DNA from: Ruania alba
GTDB taxonomy: Bacteria > Actinomycetota > Actinomycetes > Actinomycetales > Beutenbergiaceae
Assembly (NCBI RefSeq): GCF_900105765.1
Contig: NZ_FNTX01000002.1
Coordinates: 2,170,001 to 2,234,000 of the forward strand
Length of the DNA: 64,000 nt
Reading direction: 5' to 3'
Position 1 is the stretch's first letter, and each line of letters opens with the position of its first letter. The position numbers and the translations under genes are program-made. This document shows positions 40,922 to 50,019 of the stretch, in pieces. Below the pieces are notes generated by a model. That model saw only the letters and a list, made by a program, of their open reading frames with translations, did not search any database and was not told where the DNA came from.

Positions 40922-42484
40922 TCAGTGCTCTCCGCTGCCGAGGTGCCCGGCCAGGCGCTCGTGCCGGCGAGCACTGTCCTCATTCATCCCGACGATCCGC
41001 ACGTTCTTCCCGCGGGATGCGTACTTCGTGCTGATCGAGTCCAGCGCGGCCACCGATGAGGCGTCCCAGATGTGCGCCTGCGACATGTCGATCACGATGT
41101 TGGTCGGATCGCCGGTGTAGTCGAACTGGTAGTACAGGTCGTTCGAGGAGGCGAAGAACAACTCCCCGGTGACGGCGTAGACGCGCGTGTCATCCTCGTC
41201 GCTGGCGTCCAGCCGGGTCACCGTGGTGAAGTGCGCCACTCGGTGGGCCACCAGGACCACGGCGATCACCACACCGGCGAGCACCCCGTAGGCGAGGTTG
41301 TGCGTCCAGACCGTCACGACCACTGTCGCGACCATCACGGTGATTTCGGTCTTCGGCAGGCGCTTGAGGGTGTTCGGCTTGATGGAGTGCCAATCGAAGG
41401 TGGCGACCGACACCATGACCATCACCGCCACCAGTGCGGCCATCGGGATCAGCTCGACGACGTCCCCGAGTGCCACGAGGAGGATGAGGAGGAAGACACC
41501 GGCGAGAAAGGTGGAGATCCGGGTGCGTGCGCCGGAGGCCTTCACATTGATCATCGTCTGGCCGATCATCGCGCAGCCGCCCATACCGCCGAAGAACCCG
41601 GAGACGACGTTCGCCACGCCCTGCCCCCAGGACTCGCGGGTCTTGTTCGAGTGCGTGTCGGTGATGTCGTCCACGAGCTTGGCGGTCATCAACGACTCCA
41701 GCAGACCCACCATCGCCATCGCCAGCGCGAACGGGGCGATGATCTGCAGAGTTTCCAGGGTGAGCGGCACGTTGGGGAAGAACAGTTCGGGCAACGAGTC
41801 CGGCAGGCCGTGCTCGGTCTGGTCGCCCACGTTGGGCACGTTGATTCCGCCCAGGACCACCGCGCCGGTCAGTGCGACGATCGCCACGAGCGGTGCCGGG
41901 ATCACCTTCGTGGCCTTCGGGAAGAGCACGATGATCGCGATTCCGGCCGCCACCAGCGGGTACACCGGCCACGGGACGTTGAACACGTGCTCCAGCTGAG
42001 CCATGAAGATGATGATGGCCAAGGCGTTGACGAACCCGACCATCACCATGCGCGGGATGAACCGCATCAGCTTCGCCACTCCGAGCACCCCGAGCACCAC
42101 CTGCAGGATCCCGGCCAGGATGACCGCCGCGATCAGGTAGTCGAGGTTGTACTCACGCCCCAGCGGCCCGACGATCACGGCGGTGGCGGCGGTCGCAGCG
42201 GAGATCATCGCCGGACGACCGCCGACGAAGGCGATCGTGACCGCCATCGTGAACGCGGCGAACAATCCCACCCGCGGGTCGACCTTGGCGAGCAGAGAGA
42301 AGGCGATCGCCTCGGGGATCAAGGCAATGGCCACCACGAGGCCACCGAGCACCTCGGTGCGCAGCCGGCGTGGGGACTTCAGCGCCGCGAGGACACCGTA
42401 GGACTGGTCGGCCTCCGGCGCACCGGTCACGGGCTGCGGGTTGGGAGCGGGATCGGGCACACGGGCGGGAGTGTCGTTCGACAC
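40922..42484 (-). CDS. SulP family anion transporter with STAS domain
   Basis: The 520-aa protein has the SulP membrane core of 10-14 helices (VVAIALIPEAIAFSLLAKVD, GGRPAMISAATAATAVIVGPL, a Gly-rich FFGGMGGCAMIGQTMIN) and a C-terminal STAS domain with IVIDMSQAHIWDASSVAALD. SulP proteins carry sulfate, bicarbonate or dicarboxylates; the substrate is not evident. GTG at 42484. It is 205 bases downstream of a MerR gene on the same strand, and that gap contains a MerR-type promoter, so transport is probably induced by the MerR ligand. Confidence 0.93.
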   Translation of the reverse strand: MSNDTPARVPDPAPNPQPVTGAPEADQSYGVLAALKSPRRLRTEVLGGLVVAIALIPEAIAFSLLAKVDPRVGLFAAFTMAVTIAFVGGRPAMISAATAATAVIVGPLGREYNLDYLIAAVILAGILQVVLGVLGVAKLMRFIPRMVMVGFVNALAIIIFMAQLEHVFNVPWPVYPLVAAGIAIIVLFPKATKVIPAPLVAIVALTGAVVLGGINVPNVGDQTEHGLPDSLPELFFPNVPLTLETLQIIAPFALAMAMVGLLESLMTAKLVDDITDTHSNKTRESWGQGVANVVSGFFGGMGGCAMIGQTMINVKASGARTRISTFLAGVFLLILLVALGDVVELIPMAALVAVMVMVSVATFDWHSIKPNTLKRLPKTEITVMVATVVVTVWTHNLAYGVLAGVVIAVVLVAHRVAHFTTVTRLDASDEDDTRVYAVTGELFFASSNDLYYQFDYTGDPTNIVIDMSQAHIWDASSVAALDSISTKYASRGKNVRIVGMNEDSARRHERLAGHLGSGEH

Positions 42485-42637
42485 GCAGCATTCCTTCGCA
42501 GGTTCTGGGGCTCAGCGCCCCGTGGCACCGGCATGCGCCAGTACCTCGGACAGGTACGGTGCACGCGACGCTGCGTACGAAACTGGTGGATGGGCTCGGG
42601 GCTGGCCGGCGGATCGGGTCCGCTCGCGCCGTCAGCG

Positions 42638-42669
42638 ATCATACCCTCACGTAAGGGGAGGGTTGTCCG
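42638..42669 (-). promoter_or_regulatory. MerR-type promoter and operator of the SulP gene
   Basis: On the minus strand CGGACA (42664-42669) and TATGAT (42638-42643) are 20 bases apart, the overlong spacer typical of MerR-controlled promoters. The spacer holds the dyad ACCCTC/GAGGGT (42643-42648 and 42658-42663). The MerR gene directly upstream is the obvious regulator. Predicted transcript start is near 42631, about 150 bases before the GTG. Confidence 0.72.
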
Positions 42670-42689
42670 GCCGTCTCGCGGACCGGACG

Positions 42690-43142
42690 CTACGCCGTCG
42701 GCCGCTGAGTCAGCCCGGCGCGCAAGGTGCGCGTGAACTCCTCCGCGTTCGCCAACCGACGGCGCAGGCGTGCGCACCGCTCGTCGGCCATGGCTTCGTA
42801 CTGTGCGAGCCGTTCCCGCGCCTGCGCGTGCGTCTGATCGTGCACGTGCTCGCCACCGGGATCCACGGCCACGGTGTCGAAGGCGTCCAGCAGGTCACGC
42901 ATCTCCTCGAGGCTGAAGTCCAGCGGTTTCATCCCCATCACCACGCGTAGTCGCTCCACATCGGCCTCGGTGTATAGGCGGAATCCACCGGCCGACCGAG
43001 CCGACGGGGTGATCAGGCCCACTTCCTCGTAGTACCGGATCGTGCGCAGGGAGAGCCCGGTGGCCTCGGCCACGGCACCAATCTGCATGTGCTTGTGTGC
43101 GGGGTCGGCTCCCACTTCTACCTCCGATCGACGTCGAGCCAT
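42690..43142 (-). CDS. MerR family transcriptional regulator
   Basis: The 150-aa protein has the MerR N-terminal helix-turn-helix: MQIGAVAEATGLSLRTIRYY, EEVGLITPSARSAGGFRLYT, and the following winged segment with DVERLRVVMGMKPLDFSLEE. A long dimerisation helix follows. No Cys-based metal site is visible, so it senses something other than thiol-bound metals. ATG at 43142 gives an 18-residue extension before the domain. It lies just upstream of a SulP gene with a MerR-type promoter. Confidence 0.93.
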   Translation of the reverse strand: MARRRSEVEVGADPAHKHMQIGAVAEATGLSLRTIRYYEEVGLITPSARSAGGFRLYTEADVERLRVVMGMKPLDFSLEEMRDLLDAFDTVAVDPGGEHVHDQTHAQARERLAQYEAMADERCARLRRRLANAEEFTRTLRAGLTQRPTA

Positions 43143-43196
43143 GGTAGGCCGAGCGGGCGAAGGACGCCGTCCGCACCGGTCCTCGACGTCTGGCGC

Positions 43197-43976
43197 TCAG
43201 ACGACTTGCTCAGGGTTGGGCGACACCCGGGTCGTGGTCGCGGCGAACCGAGCGATGTTGGCCAGAGAGCCGAGCCGGTGGCGGTTCTTCCAGGCGAACG
43301 CCATCCGCGGGCCCAACGCATAAGGCCCGAACACCCGGTTGATGGCGATTGCTCTCGCGTCGCGGTCCCGGCTGGTGCTCCACTGACTACCCGAGCTCAG
43401 GTGCGGGTGCATGCCGAAGGTCTCTGGGACGGCTTCACCGCGCAACCCGGCCGAGAGAAGGTCCGCGATGAAGATGTACTCGTCGCCGAGGTGGTAGCTG
43501 GCGCCGGCACCGAACCGCTCATCGAAGCGAACTCCTGCCGCTCTGACCTGATCCAGATCGATCAGCATCTCGTATGTTGCCGCCTTGGCAGAGTTGAAGC
43601 GGGTCAGCGGGACGGTGTGGAGCGGGTACTGCTTTCGTAGCGCACCCGAGGGGTCGACCCCGCGGCCGAGTGCGATGGCGTGGCCGGTGCGGGTCAGGTG
43701 GGCGATCCCGGTACGAACACCCGTCAGGTCCACCTGAACGTCGTCGTCGCAGAACAACAGGTAGCGTCCGCGCGCAGCGGCGATCACCGCGTTTCGGCTT
43801 CGGGCCACTCCGATCCCGGGCAGGGGGAGTGCCCGTACGTGCCCAGGAAGCTTGGGCGCTTGTCCGCCTTGTACGCATGCCAGGACTTCCAGATCGGGTT
43901 CAGGCGGCGGAATCGATATCCGGCCTGCGCGTGGTGCAAGGGTCGAGTACCCGATACTCAGGATGGGCGTGCTCAT
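43197..43976 (-). CDS. Glycosyltransferase family 2-like protein
   Basis: The 259-aa protein has a GT-A core: GIGVARSRNAVIAAARGRYL, LFCDDDVQVD with the acidic metal motif, and DERFGAGASYHLGDEYIFI with the acceptor-side ED-like acidic pair. The N-terminal beta strand (PILSIGYSTLAPRAG) is short compared with typical GT2. ATG at 43976 overlaps the stop of the membrane-protein gene (ATGA), so it is the last gene of a three-gene leftward operon with the pyruvyltransferase fusion. Confidence 0.85.
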   Translation of the reverse strand: MSTPILSIGYSTLAPRAGRISIPPPEPDLEVLACVQGGQAPKLPGHVRALPLPGIGVARSRNAVIAAARGRYLLFCDDDVQVDLTGVRTGIAHLTRTGHAIALGRGVDPSGALRKQYPLHTVPLTRFNSAKAATYEMLIDLDQVRAAGVRFDERFGAGASYHLGDEYIFIADLLSAGLRGEAVPETFGMHPHLSSGSQWSTSRDRDARAIAINRVFGPYALGPRMAFAWKNRHRLGSLANIARFAATTTRVSPNPEQVV

Positions 43977-44746
43977 GGCTCTCCTCGCCGCGCGGACGCA
44001 CGAGCGAAACGCATCACCGCCGCGGACAGCGAGCCGAGCTGGCCTGCGACTAGGCGGAGCGCGAGAAACATGACAATGGCGTCGGCAGTGCTCACTGCTC
44101 CGACAATGGTGCGAAGCAGCATCACCGTGAGCACGAGGACCATCGCCATGCTGGCTACGACCGATCCGAGTTCAGCAGCCCTGATCCGATCCCCGAGTCG
44201 CGTTGCGATTGGCACGCTTCCCGGCCGCGTCCCTGTCGCGACGTACCCTCGTTGTGCATCCAGCTGATGGCGAAAAAGGTAAGAGACGAATATGAGAACG
44301 GCGACTGTCGCGACGGCGTTGGTCGCTCCGGTGACCCAGTCCAGCATGAGGAAGAGGACACCGAACGCCAACGCCTGTACTAGAGATATCAGGACGCCAG
44401 AGAGTTCAAAAGCCATCGCCCATTCCCAGCTCTCCTGGCTGGGAGTCTTCTGGCGCTGGCCTGCTTCGAACGCGTTCCGGAACACGCGAACGCGCGCGAA
44501 GCGCACGACGTGGTGCGCGCCGCGGGCGAGGCCCAGTGCTACCAGGAAAACTGCTACGGGTCCGGCGGCATCAGCGAGGTTCTCGTACTTGTTGACCCCG
44601 TCGACCACTAGGGTGGAGAAGAGTCGAAGTACGAGCATCTCCGTGACGGGGATGGCCGCCATCAGAACGATTAGTACAGCCACTGCAAACTTGCTACGCC
44701 GTGTGGTGAACAGTCGCCTGAATGCTGCGCCAAGGTGACTGATCAT
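43973..44746 (-). CDS. ABC-exporter-like membrane protein without ATPase domain
   Basis: The 257-aa protein has five or six hydrophobic helices and looks like the transmembrane half of an ABC exporter (FAVAVLIVLMAAIPVTEMLV, VFRNAFEAGQRQKTPSQESW as a coupling-helix-like segment, LRLVAGQLGSLSAAVMRF at the C-terminus). No Walker A, signature or Walker B motif follows, so it would need a separate ATPase or has another role. The coding DNA is visibly poorer in GC than the flanks. It is 1 base from the upstream fusion gene and overlaps the downstream GT2 gene. Confidence 0.78.
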   Translation of the reverse strand: MISHLGAAFRRLFTTRRSKFAVAVLIVLMAAIPVTEMLVLRLFSTLVVDGVNKYENLADAAGPVAVFLVALGLARGAHHVVRFARVRVFRNAFEAGQRQKTPSQESWEWAMAFELSGVLISLVQALAFGVLFLMLDWVTGATNAVATVAVLIFVSYLFRHQLDAQRGYVATGTRPGSVPIATRLGDRIRAAELGSVVASMAMVLVLTVMLLRTIVGAVSTADAIVMFLALRLVAGQLGSLSAAVMRFARASARRGEP

Positions 44747-44747
44747 G

Positions 44748-46556
44748 TCAGTCCTGGGCGTCCAGGAGTGCCGAGACCCCTTCGCGTACTGCTGCTTCGA
44801 TCTCGTCGAGTTTCTCGGTACTGATCGCTTCCTGCGTGATCATGTTGTTCAGACCTGCCGTTCGCAAGTCTGTACCAACCGGGATCGGTTCGTAGCGTCG
44901 GGACAGGCCCATGCCTTCGCAATAGTCCTGATACTTGATTCCAGTCCCGTGCACGGAGGACTCGAATCCTTCGAACGTGATCAAGGCACACGGGATTCCG
45001 TACGAGTGGCAGGCGATCATCACATGCATGGCACTGGTGACTACCGCGTCGTAGCCAATGAGCTCGCCTAGGAATCGTTGTACGGCGTCCGGGTGCGAGA
45101 GGAGGACGCTCAACTCGTCCATGTTCTCCAGCGTCTTCAGCGGGAGATTGGCGTGGGTGAAGTGCCGGACTAGGGCGATTCTGCCGTTCGTCTCGCCACG
45201 CTCCAGCGGCAGCACGCGGGAGAGCAGGGCTCCAGGATCGCCCCAGCTCTCCACCTGGGGTCCGCCACTGTCAGCAACAACCTGTGCGGTAATCGGACCA
45301 CGGACGGAGAAGTAGCGGGCCGTGGCATCGAGTTCGATGTCCGTCGAGGAGACACCGGTGCCGATCACGAAGGACCGTGGCCGGATGAACCGGCCGATGG
45401 AGCCGATGGAGATCAGGTGGTCGCCGGCGGATCGGGCCGTGGGACTCACGTATGAGATGGAGCGGTCTGTCTGGCTCGCGACGATCAACGGGCTGAGCCA
45501 GTCGCCGAAATTGCCTGGGAACGGGCGCGGCCACCAGACCAGTGGAACGGTGGTGTCGTCCGGTTTCCTCGCGACGAAGTGTGCATACGTGTCGGCGGCC
45601 CGCTTGGCCGCGATCTCGGCCTCGGACGGGATCCCCGAGGACGAGAGGCGTGCGAATGCCGTCTCGACGCGGTCCAGGTCACCACGCTGACCCGCCATCA
45701 CCATCTCCTTGGTGATGCGCGCCCGGTGCGGTGAGCCCGCGCCGGTGCCGGAGAGCCGGTCCGCCTCCGCACCGCCGCCGGTGAGTGCGTGGGTGATCCC
45801 GATCGTGTCCGCGAAGCGCCGCAACGGCCGCGCGGCGGCGCTGGGGAGTCGACGTTCGACGGCTTTGGCACCAAGAAGGGCCTTCCGACGTACCAGATGT
45901 GTGAGCGGGGTGCCCAGCGGATCGCCGACACGATCGTGTTGTGTCACCTTGCCTTTGAACTCGCTGACGTTGCCACTGGAGCCGAACGAGAAGAAGGTCG
46001 ACACGCCGGTAACCGCGCTCGCCTTGGAGAGGACCGAAGCAGAGGGGATGACCTGAAAGGTCAAGCGCGCAGCATTGGAACGCCACGACTCCTCGAAGAA
46101 ATAGTCGTCGGTCGCCTTGATAGTGGCGCTGGATTCGAGGAGCTGGGCGTCCTTGATGAACTTCCTACCGCCGATGGTCGTATTTATTCCGAAGAAGCAC
46201 GGTTCCCAAAATCGGGTGCGGTGGGCGTAGCCGATTCGCATCGGCGAGCCGAAGCCGCGTTGGAATCCGATGAGGTCGGCCGTTGATTCCGCTACGTAGG
46301 TGGGGAGTTCCAGAAGCTGACAGTCAACATCGATCCAGAAGACCTTCTTGTCCGGGTTCTGCTCGCAGACGTTCGCCAGGAACGGAATCTTCTTCCGACA
46401 GATGTCCGCCCAATCTTCTCCACTGTTCTTCTGAATTTCTTGAATCTCGTAGCTGATTCCAAGTCGGTCCAAGTTTTTCTGGAGGGTACGTGCGTGTTCG
46501 CGGTAGTAGTCATCCGCAGTGTAGAAAGAGCACACGACGAGGTGTGAAAGGTCCAT
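44748..46556 (-). CDS. Fusion of a nucleotide-sugar transferase domain and a polysaccharide pyruvyltransferase
   Basis: The 602-aa protein has two parts. Residues 1-~205 form a GT-A-like domain: VVCSFYTADDYYREHARTL, EDWADICRKKIPFL, and KVFWIDVDCQL with a DxD metal site. After a basic linker (~205-300), residues ~310-602 match the polysaccharide pyruvyltransferase fold: PFPGNFGDWLSPLIV, FVIGTGVSSTD, YFSVRGPITAQVV, DAVVTSAMHVMIACHSYGIP. It could add a sugar and cap it with a pyruvate ketal. ATG at 46556. The first third is strikingly lower in GC. It leads an operon with an ABC-like membrane protein and GT2. Confidence 0.85.
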   Translation of the reverse strand: MDLSHLVVCSFYTADDYYREHARTLQKNLDRLGISYEIQEIQKNSGEDWADICRKKIPFLANVCEQNPDKKVFWIDVDCQLLELPTYVAESTADLIGFQRGFGSPMRIGYAHRTRFWEPCFFGINTTIGGRKFIKDAQLLESSATIKATDDYFFEESWRSNAARLTFQVIPSASVLSKASAVTGVSTFFSFGSSGNVSEFKGKVTQHDRVGDPLGTPLTHLVRRKALLGAKAVERRLPSAAARPLRRFADTIGITHALTGGGAEADRLSGTGAGSPHRARITKEMVMAGQRGDLDRVETAFARLSSSGIPSEAEIAAKRAADTYAHFVARKPDDTTVPLVWWPRPFPGNFGDWLSPLIVASQTDRSISYVSPTARSAGDHLISIGSIGRFIRPRSFVIGTGVSSTDIELDATARYFSVRGPITAQVVADSGGPQVESWGDPGALLSRVLPLERGETNGRIALVRHFTHANLPLKTLENMDELSVLLSHPDAVQRFLGELIGYDAVVTSAMHVMIACHSYGIPCALITFEGFESSVHGTGIKYQDYCEGMGLSRRYEPIPVGTDLRTAGLNNMITQEAISTEKLDEIEAAVREGVSALLDAQD

Positions 46557-46774
46557 GGGTTACCTCAGTCCGGGGGGAGACAAGGATTTGCAGGCCAGCG
46601 GCGCTCGGGCAATAATTAAGCGTAGCTATGCTGACCGATGGCGCGGGCAGGGTTCGTCTGTGACTGTTCTCACATGGCTGGCATCGGTCTGTACCAGTGG
46701 AGCGCGGGTCGGATTAGGCTCAAGGGTGGGCTCGACGAGTCCGCTCGGTCGACGACGAGAATGTGAGGGTTCGG

Positions 46775-48589
46775 ATGGGCGCGCTGTGGCGCATCATGCG
46801 CGAGCTCCTGACCGTGCTGCCCGCGGGAAGCTCCCGGTTCATCGTCGGCTTCGCCGTGGCGCTTGGTGCCCTGGCGATCCTGGACGTCGCCGCCCTGGGC
46901 CTGCTAGCGGTCACCCTGACGCCGCTGCTCTCCGGAACGGATGTCACCGTTCCGTTGCTGGGTACGGTGCCGAACGAGCGACTGCCCGTGCTGCTGGTGG
47001 CGGTAGGCGTGCTGATCGTGGCCAAGAGTGTGTTCGCGATCGGACTGCAGTGGTTCGCCACCCGCAGGTTCGCCCGGTTCGAGCAGGAGCTCGGCGCGCG
47101 GCTGCTCGCGGCCTTCTTCTCCTCGCCCTGGACCGACCGGCTCGGCCGCAACTCCACGGACCTGGTGCGCTCCACCGACGTCGGCGTGGGCACCACGGTG
47201 ACCGGTGTGCTCATCCCCGCCGCGATGCTCTCCGGGGAGATCGTCACGTTCGCCGCCGTCCTCGGCGTGCTCGTCGTTGCCCAACCACTGGTGGCACTCG
47301 CGGCGATCGGCTACTTCGGCGTGATCGGTGCGGTGCTCTACCTGTGGGTACTGCGCAAGGCCGTGGCCGCCGGGAAACGGAACCGGGAGCACTCCACCCG
47401 CTCGGTGCGGCTCGTCGCCGAGATGATGCACTCGCTGAAGGAGATCACCCTGCGCGGCAAGGGACCCGAGGTGGCCGAGGTGGTGCGCCGCGAACGGTAT
47501 GTCTCCTCGCGCGCCCGGGCCGAGATGAGCTTCCTCGGGGTGATCCCGCGGTACGTGCTCGAGGCCGGGCTGATCGGCGGGCTGGCCCTCGGCGCCCTCG
47601 TCGGTTATCTGCAGCATCTGGGTGATGGGGAGCAACAAGCCATGCAAGGTGCCTTGAGCGCGGTGGCGCTGTTCGCCGTCGCCGGCTTCCGGATCGTGCC
47701 CTCGCTGACCCGGTTCCAGTCGATCATGGCCCAGACCGGCGCGTCGATGCCGTTCGCGCGCCAAGTGCTGGATGAGATCCGCGCCGCCGCCGATCGCCGC
47801 GATCCCGAAGCCCCCGGTGGGGACGATCCGGTACCTGAGGGCGCCCGCGCGTTGCGTGCCGAGGGCGTCAGTTTCCGCTATCCCACGGGCGAGCGCGACG
47901 CCGTGCACCAGGTCTCCTTCGACCTCCCGTTCGGCTCGTCGTTGGCGCTGGTGGGCGCCTCGGGATCCGGCAAGTCCACGCTGGTGGACTTGCTGCTCGG
48001 GCTGCTGCAGCCGACGGCGGGGCACATCCTGATCGGCGATGTCCCGATGGAGCGGGTGCTCACCGACTGGCGCTCCCGGGTGGGCTACGTGCCGCAGGAG
48101 GTGTCCCTGTTCGACTCCACGGTGGCCCAGAACGTGGCGCTCAGTTGGGATCCGGAGCAGGTGGATGAGGAGCGAGTGCGCCGCGCCCTGGCCCGTGCGC
48201 AGATCCTGGACGTGATCGACGAGCGACCGGGCGGCATCCACACCCGCGTGGGGGAGCGGGGTCTGGCACTCTCCGGTGGGCAACGTCAGCGGCTCGGGAT
48301 CGCCCGCGCGCTGTACACGGACCCGCTGGTGCTGATCATGGACGAGGCCACCTCCGCACTGGACACCTCCACCGAGGCGGCCGTGACGTCGGCGATCGCC
48401 GAGCTCAGCGGCGAGGTCACGATCGTGGTGGTGGCACATCGACTGGCCACGATCCGGCACAGCGACACGGTCTGTTTTATGCGAGAGGGGGAGCTGGTGG
48501 CGCACGGCACGTTCAGGGAGGTGGTGGCCGCCGAACCGGACTTTGCTCAGCAGGCCGCCCTGGCCGGGCTCGTGGGTGAGGACCGATGA
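46775..48589 (+). CDS. ABC exporter/flippase, MsbA/PglK-like half-transporter
   Basis: The protein (604 aa) fuses six membrane helices to an ATPase: Walker A GASGSGKST, Q-loop YVPQEVSLFD, signature LALSGGQRQRLGIARAL, Walker B LVLIMDEATSALD, switch His VVAHRL. In a glycan cluster such half-transporters act as lipid-linked oligosaccharide flippases. ATG at 46775 is chosen because GAGGG lies 5 bases upstream; GTG at 46763 is possible. It overlaps the downstream glycosyltransferase gene by ATGA. Confidence 0.92.
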   Translation: MGALWRIMRELLTVLPAGSSRFIVGFAVALGALAILDVAALGLLAVTLTPLLSGTDVTVPLLGTVPNERLPVLLVAVGVLIVAKSVFAIGLQWFATRRFARFEQELGARLLAAFFSSPWTDRLGRNSTDLVRSTDVGVGTTVTGVLIPAAMLSGEIVTFAAVLGVLVVAQPLVALAAIGYFGVIGAVLYLWVLRKAVAAGKRNREHSTRSVRLVAEMMHSLKEITLRGKGPEVAEVVRRERYVSSRARAEMSFLGVIPRYVLEAGLIGGLALGALVGYLQHLGDGEQQAMQGALSAVALFAVAGFRIVPSLTRFQSIMAQTGASMPFARQVLDEIRAAADRRDPEAPGGDDPVPEGARALRAEGVSFRYPTGERDAVHQVSFDLPFGSSLALVGASGSGKSTLVDLLLGLLQPTAGHILIGDVPMERVLTDWRSRVGYVPQEVSLFDSTVAQNVALSWDPEQVDEERVRRALARAQILDVIDERPGGIHTRVGERGLALSGGQRQRLGIARALYTDPLVLIMDEATSALDTSTEAAVTSAIAELSGEVTIVVVAHRLATIRHSDTVCFMREGELVAHGTFREVVAAEPDFAQQAALAGLVGEDR

Positions 48590-50019
48590 GCGAGGACGTC
48601 GGGCACGCCGGTGCCGGCGACCGGCTGCGTACTCGTGGCGGGCACACCACACGCGTGGCGCTGCTGGTCTACAACGACGCCGAGGCGGACGCCCGGGTGC
48701 TCAAGACCGCGGCCACGTTGCGCGCCGCTGGGTGCGAGGTGCGCATCATCGCCGTGGCCCGTGAGCGCACCGGCCGCAGTGCGGGCCAGCACACCCTTCC
48801 CGACGGCGTCACACGGGTCCGCGTTCCCGAGTTCGCCCTGGCGAGCGCCCTCCCGGCCCTGGCCGGTGCCTACCAGCGGGTGCTCGCCCGGGTGCGTGGC
48901 GCCGCGACCCCAGGCGTCGGCACGCCGACATCCTCGGCGACGTCACCAGGGCCGGATCCTGCGAAGGGTGCAGTGCCGTCGCGAACCGGCCGCGCTTCGA
49001 CAGCAACGCACCCCACGCGCGGGTTGCTCGGCCGGATGGCCGCCCGGGTCGCCGACCTGGGGATGCGCGCCTATCTCACCGTCAGCCTCGCCTCCTACTG
49101 GCGGGCCGCGATCGCCGACGGCGTGGCGTTCAGCCCGGACGTGATCCACGCCAACGACGGCAATACTCTCTACCCGGCGATGCGGATCGCCCGGCACACC
49201 GGCGCCCGGATCCTCTACGACGCCCACGAGTTGTGGCGCCACCGCAATGTCCGGCACCGCCCGCTCGCCCGGCATGTCGACCACCTCGTCGAGCGGGTCG
49301 GGATCCGTCGCGCCGCCGCCGTGATCACCGTCTCCCCGAGCATCGCCGAATGGCTCCGTCGCACCTACCGGCTCCGTCGCGAACCCGCACTGGTGCGCAA
49401 CATCCCGGCTGCCGCTCCGGTCCCCGACCGGGCGCACGGTCTGCTCCGCGAACGCGCCGGTCTCGGGCCGGAGTCCCCGGTGATCGCCTATGGCGGGCGG
49501 ATCACCAGCAGCCGCGGCATCGAGGAGACCATCGACGCCCTCACCCACCTGCCCGGGGCGCATCTGGTGCTGCTCGGCTATGGCGAGGAGGACTACCTAG
49601 CGGTGGTCCGCCGTCGGGCGCTGACGGCCGGCGTGGCCGATCGGGTGCACCTGATCGGTGCGGTGCCCTCAAACGAGGTGGCCACGGCGCTCGCGGACGC
49701 CGACCTGTCGGTGGTCTACGTGCGACCCACCTGCCTGAGCTATGCGTACTCGCTGCCGAACAAGCTGTTCGAGGCGATCCACGCCGGCCTGCCGATCGTG
49801 GCCGCCGACCTGCCGGACACCAAGGCCGTGGTGCTCGAGCACGGGGTGGGGGAGATCTTCGCCGTCGACGGTGGCCCGGACCAGATGGCTGCCGCGATGC
49901 AGCGGGTGCTGGCCGACCCCGCGGCGTACCGCCGGGCAGCCCGCGAGGCAGCCACCGCGCTCACCTGGGAGGGGGAAGCCGCCGTGCTGCTCGCCGAGTA
50001 CCGCCGGATCCTCTCGTGA
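48586..50019 (+). CDS. Glycosyltransferase family 4
   Basis: The 477-aa GT-B enzyme starts its fold with RVALLVYNDAEADARVLKTA and has VIHANDGNTLYPAMRIARH, ILYDAHELWRHRNV, AAVITVSPSIAEWL, then VIAYGGRITSSRGIEETIDA and the donor-binding CLSYAYSLPNKLFEAIHAGLP. A Thr/Pro/Gly-rich insert (about 105-140) separates elements of the N-terminal domain. It is coupled upstream to the flippase and downstream to a second GT4 (GTGA). Confidence 0.92.
   Translation: MSEDVGHAGAGDRLRTRGGHTTRVALLVYNDAEADARVLKTAATLRAAGCEVRIIAVARERTGRSAGQHTLPDGVTRVRVPEFALASALPALAGAYQRVLARVRGAATPGVGTPTSSATSPGPDPAKGAVPSRTGRASTATHPTRGLLGRMAARVADLGMRAYLTVSLASYWRAAIADGVAFSPDVIHANDGNTLYPAMRIARHTGARILYDAHELWRHRNVRHRPLARHVDHLVERVGIRRAAAVITVSPSIAEWLRRTYRLRREPALVRNIPAAAPVPDRAHGLLRERAGLGPESPVIAYGGRITSSRGIEETIDALTHLPGAHLVLLGYGEEDYLAVVRRRALTAGVADRVHLIGAVPSNEVATALADADLSVVYVRPTCLSYAYSLPNKLFEAIHAGLPIVAADLPDTKAVVLEHGVGEIFAVDGGPDQMAAAMQRVLADPAAYRRAAREAATALTWEGEAAVLLAEYRRILS

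Noticed and set aside
41072-42736. 554-codon open frame on the plus strand
   Set aside because: His/Asp/Arg-rich product antisense to the SulP gene with its clear motifs.
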